From contig CAZBAK010000053.1 of NCBI GenBank assembly GCA_964489715.1, positions 1 through 10,635 on the forward strand: 10,635 nucleotides of DNA, written 5' to 3'. Shown here in pieces: positions 1 through 6,960 of the stretch. Made by a program: the position numbers and the translations under genes. Positions within the stretch are counted from its first letter, which is position 1; each line of letters starts with the position of its first letter. The notes under the pieces were generated by a model, which was not told the DNA's origin, searched no databases, and saw only the letters and a program-made list of their open reading frames with translations. The stretch comes from Tissierella_A sp964489715 (lineage in GTDB: Bacteria; Bacillota; Clostridia; Tissierellales; Tissierellaceae).

Positions 1-1677
1 GTTCAAAAAGAACATTATTTAAGAGAACAGATGAAGGCTATCCAAAAAGAATTAGGACAAGATGTTGGTTCAGAAGAAGAAGTGGGAGAGTATAAAGAGA
101 AAATAGAAAGCTTTGAATTATCTGAAGAAATAGAAGAGAAACTATTGAAGGAAGTTGATAGGCTTAACCAATTGTCTCCTAACTCACCTGAAGTGGGTAT
201 GCTTAGAACTTATTTAGATTGGGTAATAGAACTGCCTTGGAATGCTGAGTCAGAGACAGAGATAAACATTAAAAGAGCCCGTGAGATACTTGATGAAGAT
301 CACTATGGCCTAGAAGATGTAAAGGAAAGAATACTTGAATTTATAGCCCTTAAAAAGCTTACAAGTACTATGAAAGGTCCGATTCTTTGCTTGGTAGGGC
401 CACCTGGAGTTGGTAAAACTTCAATAGCTAAATCTATAGCTAGATCTCTGGATAGAGATTTTGTAAGAATGAGTCTTGGTGGAGTAAGAGATGAAGCTGA
501 AATAAGAGGGCACAGAAGAACTTATATTGGAAGTATGCCAGGAAGAATTATAGCTTCTATGAAAAAAGCAAAGACAAAAAATCCTGTATTCTTATTCGAT
601 GAGATAGATAAGGTCAGCAATGATTATAGGGGAGATCCTGCAAGTGCTCTTTTAGAAGTATTGGATCCTGAACAAAACAAAGATTTTACTGATCATTTCT
701 TAGAAGTACCTTTTGATTTATCCAAGGTGTTTTTTGTAACTACTGCTAATAGTACTTCATCTATTCCAGCAGCACTTTTAGATAGAATGGAAGTTATAGA
801 TATAAGCGGTTATACAGAGGAAGAAAAGATGCAAATTGTAGATAAATATCTTCTACCAAAACAAATTAAAGAACATGGATTAAAAAAAGAAAATGTAAAT
901 ATCTCTAAAAATGTAGTTGAAGATGTTATAAATTTCTATACTAGAGAAGCGGGAGTGAGAAATTTAGAGAGAAACATTGCCAATCTTATAAGAAAGTCTG
1001 CTAAGCGAATAGTAGAAGAAGAAATAAATACTGTGAGAATAAACACTAGTAATCTTTCAAATTACTTAGGAGCTCCAAAGTATAGGTATGATTTAGTTGA
1101 AAAAGAAAATCAAATTGGAGTAGCCACAGGTTTAGCCTGGACACAAGCAGGAGGAGAAACTTTATCTATAGAGGTAAATATTGTAAAAGGCACAGGAAAG
1201 ATACAACTTACAGGTAAGCTTGGAGATGTTATGAAGGAATCTGCCATGGCTGCCATAAGCTATACTCGAGCAAATTCAACAAAGCTTGATATAGAAAGTG
1301 ATTTTTATAAAAATAAAGATATCCATATACATGTGCCTGAAGGTGCTATACCTAAAGATGGACCATCTGCAGGAGTCACTATGGCAACTGCTGTTATATC
1401 TGCGCTTTCAAATAGGCCAGTATATAATACTGTAGCTATGACAGGTGAAATAACTTTAAGAGGAAGGGTATTGCCAGTTGGGGGAATAAAAGAAAAAGTA
1501 CTAGCAGCTCATAGAATGGGCATAGAAAAAATCCTTATTCCCTATGAAAATAAAAGAGACTTGGAAGAAGTATCAGAAAAAATTAGGAAAAAAATAGATT
1601 TTAAATTTATGAAAAACATAGATGAAGTTTTAAATGAAGCTTTAGTAAAAGGAAATGAAGACAATGAAAATAATTAG
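1..1677 (+). CDS. lon: ATP-dependent protease Lon (LonA), 3' part; 5' end outside window
   Basis: Cytoplasmic AAA+ serine protease that unfolds and degrades damaged and regulatory proteins. The frame is open from base 1, reading VQKEHYLREQMKAIQKELG, the conserved helical segment before the AAA+ module. The first ATG at 31 is therefore internal, and about the first 230-240 residues (N-terminal substrate-binding domain) are missing at the window edge. In fragment numbering (558 residues) I see Walker A GPPGVGKT (133-140), Walker B LFDEID (198-203), sensor-1 TTAN (247-250), LLDRME with the likely arginine finger (R262), and sensor-2 REAGVRNLER (315-324). The C-terminal protease domain has the catalytic Ser in PKDGPSAG (S456) and the catalytic Lys in GGIKEK (K499), spaced 43 residues apart as in known LonA proteins. 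All key residues are intact. The 3' end overlaps engB, an order common in Firmicutes. The promoter is not in view. Confidence 0.98.
   Translation, partial: VQKEHYLREQMKAIQKELGQDVGSEEEVGEYKEKIESFELSEEIEEKLLKEVDRLNQLSPNSPEVGMLRTYLDWVIELPWNAESETEINIKRAREILDEDHYGLEDVKERILEFIALKKLTSTMKGPILCLVGPPGVGKTSIAKSIARSLDRDFVRMSLGGVRDEAEIRGHRRTYIGSMPGRIIASMKKAKTKNPVFLFDEIDKVSNDYRGDPASALLEVLDPEQNKDFTDHFLEVPFDLSKVFFVTTANSTSSIPAALLDRMEVIDISGYTEEEKMQIVDKYLLPKQIKEHGLKKENVNISKNVVEDVINFYTREAGVRNLERNIANLIRKSAKRIVEEEINTVRINTSNLSNYLGAPKYRYDLVEKENQIGVATGLAWTQAGGETLSIEVNIVKGTGKIQLTGKLGDVMKESAMAAISYTRANSTKLDIESDFYKNKDIHIHVPEGAIPKDGPSAGVTMATAVISALSNRPVYNTVAMTGEITLRGRVLPVGGIKEKVLAAHRMGIEKILIPYENKRDLEEVSEKIRKKIDFKFMKNIDEVLNEALVKGNEDNENN
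1648..1653 (+). promoter_or_regulatory. Shine-Dalgarno that sets the engB start
   Basis: AAAGGA inside the end of lon lies 10 bases before the ATG at 1664, but touches the upstream in-frame ATG at 1655. This favours 1664 as the translation start. Confidence 0.6.
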
Positions 1678-2245
1678 TAGTGATTTACATGCCATAGCAG
1701 TAGATCCAAAAGGATATCCAGAAGATGATCTTCCTGAAATAGCATTTGTAGGTAGATCCAATGTAGGTAAATCTTCATTTATTAATTCTATGATAAATAG
1801 AAAAAATTTAGCAAGAACCAGTGGAAAACCAGGTAAAACTAGAACTATAAATTTTTATATTATTAATGATGAGTTTAGATTTGTTGATTTACCAGGATAT
1901 GGCTATGCAAGGGTATCAAAAAAAGAGCAGGATAAGTGGAAGGATATAATAGAAACCTATCTATCCAGCAGGAAAAATTTAGCAGAGATTGCTCTTATAG
2001 TAGATATAAGGCATGAACCAACAGAGCAAGATGTAATGATGTATGATTGGATAAGATCTTTTGGTTATAGAGGTATAGTTGTTGCAACCAAGGCGGATAA
2101 AATATCTAAGGGTAAATATCATAGGAATTTAAAGATAATAATAGATAAGCTAGGTCTTGAAGATAAAAACTTAATAATTCCATATTCAGCAATAGATAAA
2201 AAAAATGTTGAAAGGGCTTGGAATATGTTTGAATCTTTAATATAG
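1664..2245 (+). CDS. engB: Ribosome-biogenesis GTPase EngB/YsxC
   Basis: Small GTPase of the TrmE-Era-EngA-EngB group, required for late assembly of the 50S ribosomal subunit; cytoplasmic. From ATG 1664 the product is 193 residues, the usual family length. G1 is GRSNVGKS (30-37), followed by the switch-region GKTRT, G3 DLPG (75-78), G4 TKAD (143-146) and a G5-like SA near the C-terminus. The N-terminus MKIISSDLHAIAV aligns with that of Bacillus YsxC. An in-frame ATG at 1655 would add three residues but has no room for its Shine-Dalgarno, so 1664 is preferred. The gene overlaps the end of lon by 14 bases, so translation is probably coupled and the two form one transcript ending at the terminator at 2259-2288. 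Known synonyms are ysxC and yihA. Confidence 0.96.
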   Translation: MKIISSDLHAIAVDPKGYPEDDLPEIAFVGRSNVGKSSFINSMINRKNLARTSGKPGKTRTINFYIINDEFRFVDLPGYGYARVSKKEQDKWKDIIETYLSSRKNLAEIALIVDIRHEPTEQDVMMYDWIRSFGYRGIVVATKADKISKGKYHRNLKIIIDKLGLEDKNLIIPYSAIDKKNVERAWNMFESLI

Positions 2246-2258
2246 ATATTTATAAAAT

Positions 2259-2288
2259 TAAAAGACCAACCATATGGTTGGTCTTTTA
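2259..2288. terminator. Bidirectional palindromic terminator between engB and rubredoxin
   Basis: A 30-bp perfect inverted repeat (core GACCAACC-ATAT-GGTTGGTC) with A-runs on the left and T-runs on the right. It can form an intrinsic hairpin with a U-tract on either strand. It lies just after the engB stop and just after the convergent rubredoxin stop, so it probably ends both transcripts. Confidence 0.88.
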
Positions 2289-2292
2289 TGTA

Positions 2293-2451
2293 TTATTCTT
2301 TTTCAAATAAATCTTTAGTAGCTCCACATATAGGACATACCCAATCTTCTGGCAAGTCTTCAAAAGCTACACCAGGTTCAATATCTCCATCTGGATCTCC
2401 TTCTGCTGGATCATATACCCAACCACACGGTTGACATACCCATCTTTCCAT
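2293..2451 (-). CDS. Rubredoxin (52 aa)
   Basis: Small cytoplasmic iron protein carrying one Fe(SCys)4 centre and acting as a one-electron carrier, in anaerobes often to oxygen or peroxide-detoxifying enzymes. The reverse strand reads MERWVCQPCGWVYDPAEG and onward for 52 codons. The ligands are C6 and C9 (CQPC) and C39 and C42 (CPIC), the canonical pair of CxxC knuckles. The conserved GWVYDP, DGDIEPG and LPEDWVCPICG segments are all present, and the length is exactly that of single-domain rubredoxins. The start ATG (2451) is preceded by the very strong AAGGAGGG at about 2459-2466. It stands alone, convergent with lon-engB and divergent from the HATPase gene. No partner oxidoreductase such as rubrerythrin, FprA or superoxide reductase is adjacent, so the electron acceptor cannot be assigned from context. 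Confidence 0.97.
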   Translation of the reverse strand: MERWVCQPCGWVYDPAEGDPDGDIEPGVAFEDLPEDWVCPICGATKDLFEKE

Positions 2452-2493
2452 TATAATTCCCTCCTTATTATTGTTAAATAATAATATATATAA

Positions 2494-2522
2494 ATTATAA
2501 CAAAGATAAGTAAAAAATACAA
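2494..2522 (-). promoter_or_regulatory. Sigma-A-type promoter of the rubredoxin gene
   Basis: On the minus strand, a -35 TTGTAT (2517-2522) is separated by exactly 17 bases from a perfect -10 TATAAT (2494-2499). It lies about 45 bases upstream of the rubredoxin start, giving a short leader that carries the AAGGAGGG ribosome-binding site. Confidence 0.75.
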
Positions 2523-2613
2523 TTAAAAATAAAAAAGATTGTATAAGATTTAATGGGGTAAAAGGAAAGTATATAGAACAAATAGATAGAATAATTATAA
2601 TGGATGTGATAAA

Positions 2614-3003
2614 ATGAATTATACTTACAGAGGCTCAATTCATAGTGACTTGAGTTTGGTGAAAAATTTCGTAGAAAACATATTAGATAAACTTGATGAA
2701 ATGATAGATGATAAAGATATTATATTTGAGATTAGATTGATCATAAATGAATTAATTATAAATGGTATATTTCATGGGAATAAATATGTAGAAGCTAAAA
2801 AAGTCAATATAGGAATAGAACTTAAAAGCGATAAACTTGTTATAGATGTAGCAGATGAAGGTTCGGGTATACACTATGACTTTGACTCCTATAATCCTAT
2901 GGAACTGAAGTGCAGAGGAAGAGGCTTGGTCTTAGTTGAAGGCCTTTCAGATGAATTAATTTTAGATAAAAATCAGATCAGAGCAGTCAAATATCTTTCT
3001 TAG
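2614..3003 (+). CDS. Anti-sigma-type ATP-binding protein (RsbW/SpoIIAB-like HATPase)
   Basis: A 129-residue stand-alone GHKL ATPase domain of the kind found in anti-sigma factors and switch kinases (HATPase_c_2; RsbW, SpoIIAB). Visible motifs are the N-box E46-L-I-I-N50 followed by H54-G-N, the G1 box D81-E-G-S-G85, and the G2 region GRGLVLVEGLSDE (102-114) with conserved RGLxL. No phosphoacceptor histidine domain, transmembrane segment or sensor domain is attached. RsbW and SpoIIAB work with a STAS anti-anti-sigma factor and a sigma factor, but neither is encoded next door, so it is an orphan whose partner is unknown. The start at 2614 is preceded by ATGGATGTGAT, which matches the extended anti-Shine-Dalgarno with mismatches. 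It is followed by its own terminator. The ATPase fold is well supported; the anti-sigma role is inference. Confidence 0.85.
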   Translation: MNYTYRGSIHSDLSLVKNFVENILDKLDEMIDDKDIIFEIRLIINELIINGIFHGNKYVEAKKVNIGIELKSDKLVIDVADEGSGIHYDFDSYNPMELKCRGRGLVLVEGLSDELILDKNQIRAVKYLS

Positions 3004-3043
3004 TTTAAATTATCATAAATTTAATTTAAAAGTATATCTAATG

Positions 3044-3072
3044 AACTGGCATAATCCGTCATGCCAGTTTTT
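3044..3072 (+). terminator. Intrinsic terminator after the HATPase gene
   Basis: A 9-bp perfect stem AACTGGCAT / ATGCCAGTT with an 8-base loop, directly followed by a T-run. It lies about 40 bases after the HATPase stop and separates that gene from typA. Confidence 0.88.
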
Positions 3073-3109
3073 CAATGCAAATTTATGTAAATTTTCAAAG
3101 TAAATTAAT

Positions 3110-3131
3110 AATAGATAGCAGACTATCTATT
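3110..3131 (+). promoter_or_regulatory. Hairpin / inverted repeat in the typA leader
   Basis: A perfect 9-bp inverted repeat AATAGATAG-CAGA-CTATCTATT ends five bases before the typA Shine-Dalgarno GAGAGGAA (3137-3144). It has no T-run of its own, so it is not a classical terminator. It could be a 5'-UTR stem that affects translation or mRNA stability, or an operator. The typA promoter upstream is not clearly recognisable. Confidence 0.5.
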
Positions 3132-3156
3132 TAAAAGAGAGGAATTAATTATAAAG

Positions 3157-4971
3157 ATGAAAAGAGAAGATATAAGAAATATAGCAATAATAGCCCATGT
3201 AGACCATGGAAAGACTACACTTGTAGATAGCTTGTTAAAACAATCAGGAGTATTTAGAGAAAACCAAGATGTTCAAGATCGAGTAATGGATTCGGGGGAT
3301 ATAGAAAGAGAAAGAGGAATAACTATTCTCTCTAAAAACACAGCAGTTCATTATGGAGATACAAAGATAAATATAATAGATACACCAGGACATGCTGACT
3401 TTGGAGGAGAGGTGGAGAGGGTATTAAATATGGTAAACGGGGTAGTAATTCTTGTAGATGCCTTTGAAGGACCTATGCCTCAAACAAAATTTGTATTAAA
3501 AAAAGCACTTGAGTTGAAGCATCCAGTGATTGTATGTATAAATAAGATTGATAGGCCAGAGGCTAGACCAGAGGAAGTTATAGATGAAGTATTAGATCTC
3601 TTAATAGAACTTGGAGCAGAAGAAGACCAGCTTGATTGTCCTTTTGTCTATACTTCAGCAAAGGAAGGTACTTCAAGCTTAGATCCAAATAAACAAGAAA
3701 AAGATATGAAGGCCTTATTTGAAACAATACTAGAATATACTCCAGCTCCAGATGGTAATCCACAAGAGCCACTTCAAGTATTGATATCAACTATAGACTA
3801 TAATGAATATGTAGGTAGAATAGGCGTTGGTAAGATAGAGAGAGGAAGCATAAGGGTAAATCAAGAAGCCTTACTTTTAAATAAACTTGACCCAGATAAA
3901 AAAGAAAAAATAAAAATAGGAAAACTATATGAATTTGAAGGCTTAGATAGGGTAGAAGTAGAAAGCGCTCAAGCAGGTAGTATAATAGCTATAGCAGGTA
4001 TTACAGATATAAACATAGGAGATACAATTTGTCCAGTAGATAGCCCAGAAGCACTTTCCTTTGTAAAGATAAGCGAACCTACTTTGGCTATGACTTTTTC
4101 AGTAAACAATAGCCCATTTGCGGGAAAAGAAGGAAAGTTTGTAACCTCTAGACAAATTAGAAATAGACTATATAGGGAACTTCAAACAGATGTTGGTCTA
4201 AGGGTTGAAGATACTGATGCAACTGACGCATTTAAAGTATCAGGTAGAGGGGAACTACACTTATCTGTCTTAATAGAAACTATGAGACGTGAAGGTTATG
4301 AGTTTCAAATATCAAAGCCAGAAGTGTTATTTAAAGAAGAAAATGGCAAAAAGTTAGAGCCAATTGAAAGAGTTATAATAGATGTATCCAATGATTTTGT
4401 AGGAGCTGTCATTGAAAAGCTTGGTCAAAGAAAAGGTGAACTTGTAAGCATGACAGAGCCTAGTGGTGGATATGCAAGGCTAGAATTCATAATACCTTCT
4501 AGGGGGCTTATAGGCTATAGACAAGAATTTATGACAGATACAAAAGGTAATGGTATTATAAATACTATTTTTGAAAATTATGCTCCCTATAAAGGAGATA
4601 TTCCAAGAAGAACAGTAGGATCTATTATTGCATTTGAAACTGGGGAAACTACTGCCTACGGTCTTCATGCTGCAGAAAGTAGAGGAACATTATTTCTTGG
4701 CCCAGGAGTTCCGGTTTATGCAGGTATGATAGTAGGAGAGAATCCAAATGGACAGGATATGGAGGTCAATGTGGTTAGAAAAAAACAACAGACCAATGTG
4801 CGTGCATCTGGTTCTGATGACTCTCTAAGACTATCACCAGCAAATATAATGAGTTTAGAAGAAGCCTTAGAATTTATAGAAGAAGATGAACTTATAGAAG
4901 TGACGCCACTTTCCTTTAGAATGAGAAAGAGAATATTAGACTCAACTAAAAGATATAGATCAAAAAAATAA
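3157..4971 (+). CDS. typA: Ribosome-associated GTPase TypA/BipA
   Basis: Translational GTPase of the EF-G/LepA superfamily that binds the 70S ribosome and assists 50S assembly and translation under stress, notably cold. The 604-residue product has the full family length and domain order. The GTPase domain has G1 AHVDHGKTT (13-21), G2 RERGIT (51-56), G3 DTPGH (75-79), G4 NKID (129-132) and a G5-like TSA. A beta-barrel domain II follows, then EF-G-like domains III and V (SGRGELHLS, VPSRGLIGY-type segment reading IPSRGLIGY) and the BipA-specific C-terminal domain with KKQQTNVRASGSDD and IMSLEEALEFIEEDELIEVTP. The start is supported by GAGAGGAA at 3137-3144, although the spacing is long. It is transcribed alone between two terminators and has a hairpin in its leader. 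Confidence 0.98.
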   Translation: MKREDIRNIAIIAHVDHGKTTLVDSLLKQSGVFRENQDVQDRVMDSGDIERERGITILSKNTAVHYGDTKINIIDTPGHADFGGEVERVLNMVNGVVILVDAFEGPMPQTKFVLKKALELKHPVIVCINKIDRPEARPEEVIDEVLDLLIELGAEEDQLDCPFVYTSAKEGTSSLDPNKQEKDMKALFETILEYTPAPDGNPQEPLQVLISTIDYNEYVGRIGVGKIERGSIRVNQEALLLNKLDPDKKEKIKIGKLYEFEGLDRVEVESAQAGSIIAIAGITDINIGDTICPVDSPEALSFVKISEPTLAMTFSVNNSPFAGKEGKFVTSRQIRNRLYRELQTDVGLRVEDTDATDAFKVSGRGELHLSVLIETMRREGYEFQISKPEVLFKEENGKKLEPIERVIIDVSNDFVGAVIEKLGQRKGELVSMTEPSGGYARLEFIIPSRGLIGYRQEFMTDTKGNGIINTIFENYAPYKGDIPRRTVGSIIAFETGETTAYGLHAAESRGTLFLGPGVPVYAGMIVGENPNGQDMEVNVVRKKQQTNVRASGSDDSLRLSPANIMSLEEALEFIEEDELIEVTPLSFRMRKRILDSTKRYRSKK

Positions 4972-5017
4972 ATAAGAGTTAAAGGATCTCTTTAAAAAAT
5001 GTATAAGCAATAAATCT

Positions 5018-5057
5018 AAAATCATCTCTTAGGCTAAATAACAAGAGATGATTTTTT
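5018..5057. terminator. Terminator after typA, structurally bidirectional
   Basis: Stem ATCATCTCTT / AAGAGATGAT with a 12-base loop, flanked by A-residues on the left and six T-residues on the right. It lies about 45 bases past the typA stop. The flanking A-run means it could also act on the minus strand. Confidence 0.88.
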
Positions 5058-5135
5058 ATATTCAAAATTATTCTAGTGTAAATTCATCATGATAGCCTTT
5101 AAAGGGAATAAAAGAGATATAATGTCCATTAAACT

Positions 5136-5164
5136 TTGTTTTTCACCCTATAATTTAGTATAAT
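5136..5164 (+). promoter_or_regulatory. Probable promoter of the degV gene
   Basis: A -35-like TTGTTT (5136-5141), 17-base spacer and perfect -10 TATAAT (5159-5164). This predicts a start near 5171 and a leader of about 44 bases. A second TATAAT at 5149-5154 and a TTGACA at 5183-5188 are nearby, but neither has a matching partner element at good spacing before the start codon. Confidence 0.5.
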
Positions 5165-5202
5165 AGAGTAGAAGTTTATATATTGACAATTAAAATTTTG
5201 AT

Positions 5203-5208
5203 GGGGGG
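5203..5208 (+). promoter_or_regulatory. Unusual G6 Shine-Dalgarno of degV
   Basis: A run of six G residues six bases before the ATG at 5215 replaces the usual AGGAGG. It still allows strong pairing with the 16S rRNA tail. Confidence 0.6.
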
Positions 5209-5214
5209 CTTTTT

Positions 5215-6078
5215 ATGAATATTAAACTTATGACAGATAGTGCTAGTGACTTGCCAGAGGATCTAATAGAAAAGTATGATATAGATGTATTGCCTTTATA
5301 TGTATTAGATGGAGATAAGGAATACCTAGATAGGATAGAGATATCACCAGAAAAGGTATTAGAAGATATGAAGACGGGAACAGTATATAAGACAGCACAA
5401 GTAAGCCTAGAAGCCTTTTTAAATAAATTTAGAGAATATCTTGAAAAAGATCAGACTATTATCTATATATCTTTTTCCAGTGAGCTATCAGGGACCTTTA
5501 GCAATGCTTATATTGCAAAAGAAAGCTTGAAAACAGAGTATCCAAATGGTGATATAGTTGTAATAGATTCAAAGGCTGCTTCTGGAGGACTAGGATTTAT
5601 AGTATTAGAAATAGCTAAAATGATCGAAAAAGGATCCACAAAAGATGAAGTCCTAGAGAGATTAGAAAAGCTTATGGAGAGTATAGAGCATATATTTACA
5701 ATTGATGATATAGAATATTTATATCGAGGTGGTAGGGTATCTAAAGCTCAAAATATAATAGGAGGCCTACTTAGTATAAAACCTATTTTATGGGTGGATA
5801 AGGGAAGACTTGAACCCTTAGAAAAAGTTAGAGGTAAAAACAAAGTTTTGAAATCTATGCTGGATATTATAGAGAGATTAAAGGGAGAGACAGATCTTAA
5901 GGAACAGACTATTATAATAACCCATGGTAATGATTTAGAAGCTGCAAACAAGCTAAAAGAAATGATGATGGAAAGATTTGGAGTGGAGAAATTTATAATA
6001 AATACCATAGGTTCAGTAATAGGAGCCCATGCAGGTCCAGGAACATTGGCCGTATTCTTTTTAAAGGAAAATGTTTAA
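5215..6078 (+). CDS. DegV family (FakB-type) fatty-acid-binding protein
   Basis: DegV proteins bind a single fatty acid; the characterised FakB members present it to the kinase FakA, which makes acyl-phosphate for phospholipid synthesis. The 287-residue product shows the family signatures. These are N-terminal TDSASDLP (7-14), the TxQ-type loop reading TAQVS (60-64), SSELSGT (88-94) which lines the carboxylate pocket in known structures, VIDSKAASGGLG, a mid-protein EYLYRGGRVS helix, and C-terminal GAHAGPGT with H272. There is no signal peptide or membrane segment, so it is cytosolic. No fakA-like kinase (DAK2 domain) is adjacent, which is common because fakB genes are often dispersed. It has its own likely promoter and a weak terminator. 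The acyl-chain preference cannot be read from sequence. Confidence 0.95.
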   Translation: MNIKLMTDSASDLPEDLIEKYDIDVLPLYVLDGDKEYLDRIEISPEKVLEDMKTGTVYKTAQVSLEAFLNKFREYLEKDQTIIYISFSSELSGTFSNAYIAKESLKTEYPNGDIVVIDSKAASGGLGFIVLEIAKMIEKGSTKDEVLERLEKLMESIEHIFTIDDIEYLYRGGRVSKAQNIIGGLLSIKPILWVDKGRLEPLEKVRGKNKVLKSMLDIIERLKGETDLKEQTIIITHGNDLEAANKLKEMMMERFGVEKFIINTIGSVIGAHAGPGTLAVFFLKENV

Positions 6079-6112
6079 TAGAAGATTGGAATGAAATTTA
6101 TAAAAATTATTA

Positions 6113-6152
6113 GAGACAGAGTAAAATTTAAAAAATAATTTTATTCTGTTTT
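6113..6152 (+). terminator. Probable AT-rich terminator after degV
   Basis: ACAGAGTAAAATT (6116-6128) pairs with AATTTTATTCTGT (6137-6149), 13 bp with one G-U, around an 8-base loop and followed by TTTT. The stem is AT-rich, so termination may be only partial. Confidence 0.6.
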
Positions 6153-6222
6153 CTGTATAAAGAAGTTTAATAAGAAAGTACTTTAATATAAAATAAATCA
6201 AACAAATAAAAGACTAAATGTT

Positions 6223-6225
6223 AGG
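6223..6225 (+). promoter_or_regulatory. Shine-Dalgarno that sets the HAD gene start
   Basis: AGG abuts the in-frame ATG at 6226 and so cannot serve it, but it lies 9 bases before the ATG at 6235. The later start also places the nucleophile at residue 9, as is typical for the family. Confidence 0.55.
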
Positions 6226-6234
6226 ATGATAAAG

Positions 6235-6960
6235 ATGAAAAATGTAGCTGCTTTTTTTGATATTGATGGAACAATATTTAGAAATTCACTAATGATAGAG
6301 CATTTTCAAAAACTTATGAACTTTGAAGTAATAGACCCTGCTATCTGGTATACAAAGGTAAAAGAGGTATATTTAGAGTGGGAAAGAAGATTTGGAGATT
6401 TTGAAAAATATCTTGAACTTCTGGCAGGAGTTTATCTAGAAGAATTAAAGGGTATTGATAAGGCTTATATAGAGTTTATAGCAGCTCATGTTATAAAGGT
6501 AAATGGTGATATGGTATATAAATATTCAAGAAACCAAATTGAATTCCATAAAAAAATGGGTCACAAGATATTTTTTATATCTGGGAGTCCAGATTTTTTA
6601 GTCTCTAAAATGGCTGAAAAATATGATGTAACAGAATATAGGGGTTCTCTATATAAGGTAGATGAAGAAAATAAATTTACTGGAGAATTAGTTAAAATGT
6701 GGGATTCAAAGAGTAAGAAAAAGGTTTTAAACGAACTTATAGAAAAATATGATGTAGATTTAGAAAACAGCTATGCTTATGGAGATACCACTGGAGATCT
6801 ATCAATGCTCAAACTTATGGGCAACCCTATAGCTATTAATCCTAATCTACCTTTACTTGAAGCAATAAAAAAAGATAAGTACTTACAGGAAAAAGCTATT
6901 ATAATAGTAGAGCGTAAAAATGTGATATATAAATTAGATCACAATGTGGAGACTATATAA
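6235..6960 (+). CDS. HAD superfamily subfamily IB hydrolase (SerB-like phosphatase)
   Basis: Cytoplasmic phosphoaspartate-forming phosphohydrolase of the HAD-IB group, which includes phosphoserine phosphatase-like enzymes. From ATG 6235 the product is 241 residues. Motif I is FFDIDGT with nucleophile D9 and acid/base D11. Motif II is FFISGS with S116. A conserved Lys lies in the SKSKKK stretch near 159-163. Motif IV is YGDTTGDLSML with D184 and D188 for Mg2+. The long helical insertion between motifs I and II is the C1-type cap. All catalytic residues are present, but the substrate is not predictable and phosphoserine is only one option. The last codons lie inside the large palindrome at 6950-7003. 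Its promoter is only weakly suggested (TATAAA at 6187-6192). ATG 6226 would add three residues and is less likely. Confidence 0.9.
   Translation: MKNVAAFFDIDGTIFRNSLMIEHFQKLMNFEVIDPAIWYTKVKEVYLEWERRFGDFEKYLELLAGVYLEELKGIDKAYIEFIAAHVIKVNGDMVYKYSRNQIEFHKKMGHKIFFISGSPDFLVSKMAEKYDVTEYRGSLYKVDEENKFTGELVKMWDSKSKKKVLNELIEKYDVDLENSYAYGDTTGDLSMLKLMGNPIAINPNLPLLEAIKKDKYLQEKAIIIVERKNVIYKLDHNVETI

Noticed and set aside
2596..2601. TATAAT as -10 of the HATPase gene
   Set aside because: It would start transcription inside the ribosome-binding site, only a few bases before the ATG at 2614. No matching -35 was seen, so the true promoter remains unlocated.
3578..3790. Minus-strand 70-codon frame inside typA
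   Set aside because: Lies antisense within a highly conserved gene and shows no family motif; a by-product of typA codon composition.
4480..4668. Minus-strand 62-codon frame inside typA
   Set aside because: Antisense to the conserved TypA C-terminal region with no motif and no plausible context.
4979..4995. Inverted repeat TTAAAG / CTTTAA just after typA
   Set aside because: Only six AT-rich base pairs; the stronger terminator 25 bases downstream explains the gene end.
5183..5188. Perfect TTGACA as -35 of degV
   Set aside because: The matching -10 position falls on the G6 Shine-Dalgarno and start codon, with no TATAAT-like sequence there.
5748..6008. Minus-strand 86-codon frame inside degV
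   Set aside because: Antisense to conserved DegV sequence; low-complexity Ile/Ser/Leu composition typical of a shadow frame.
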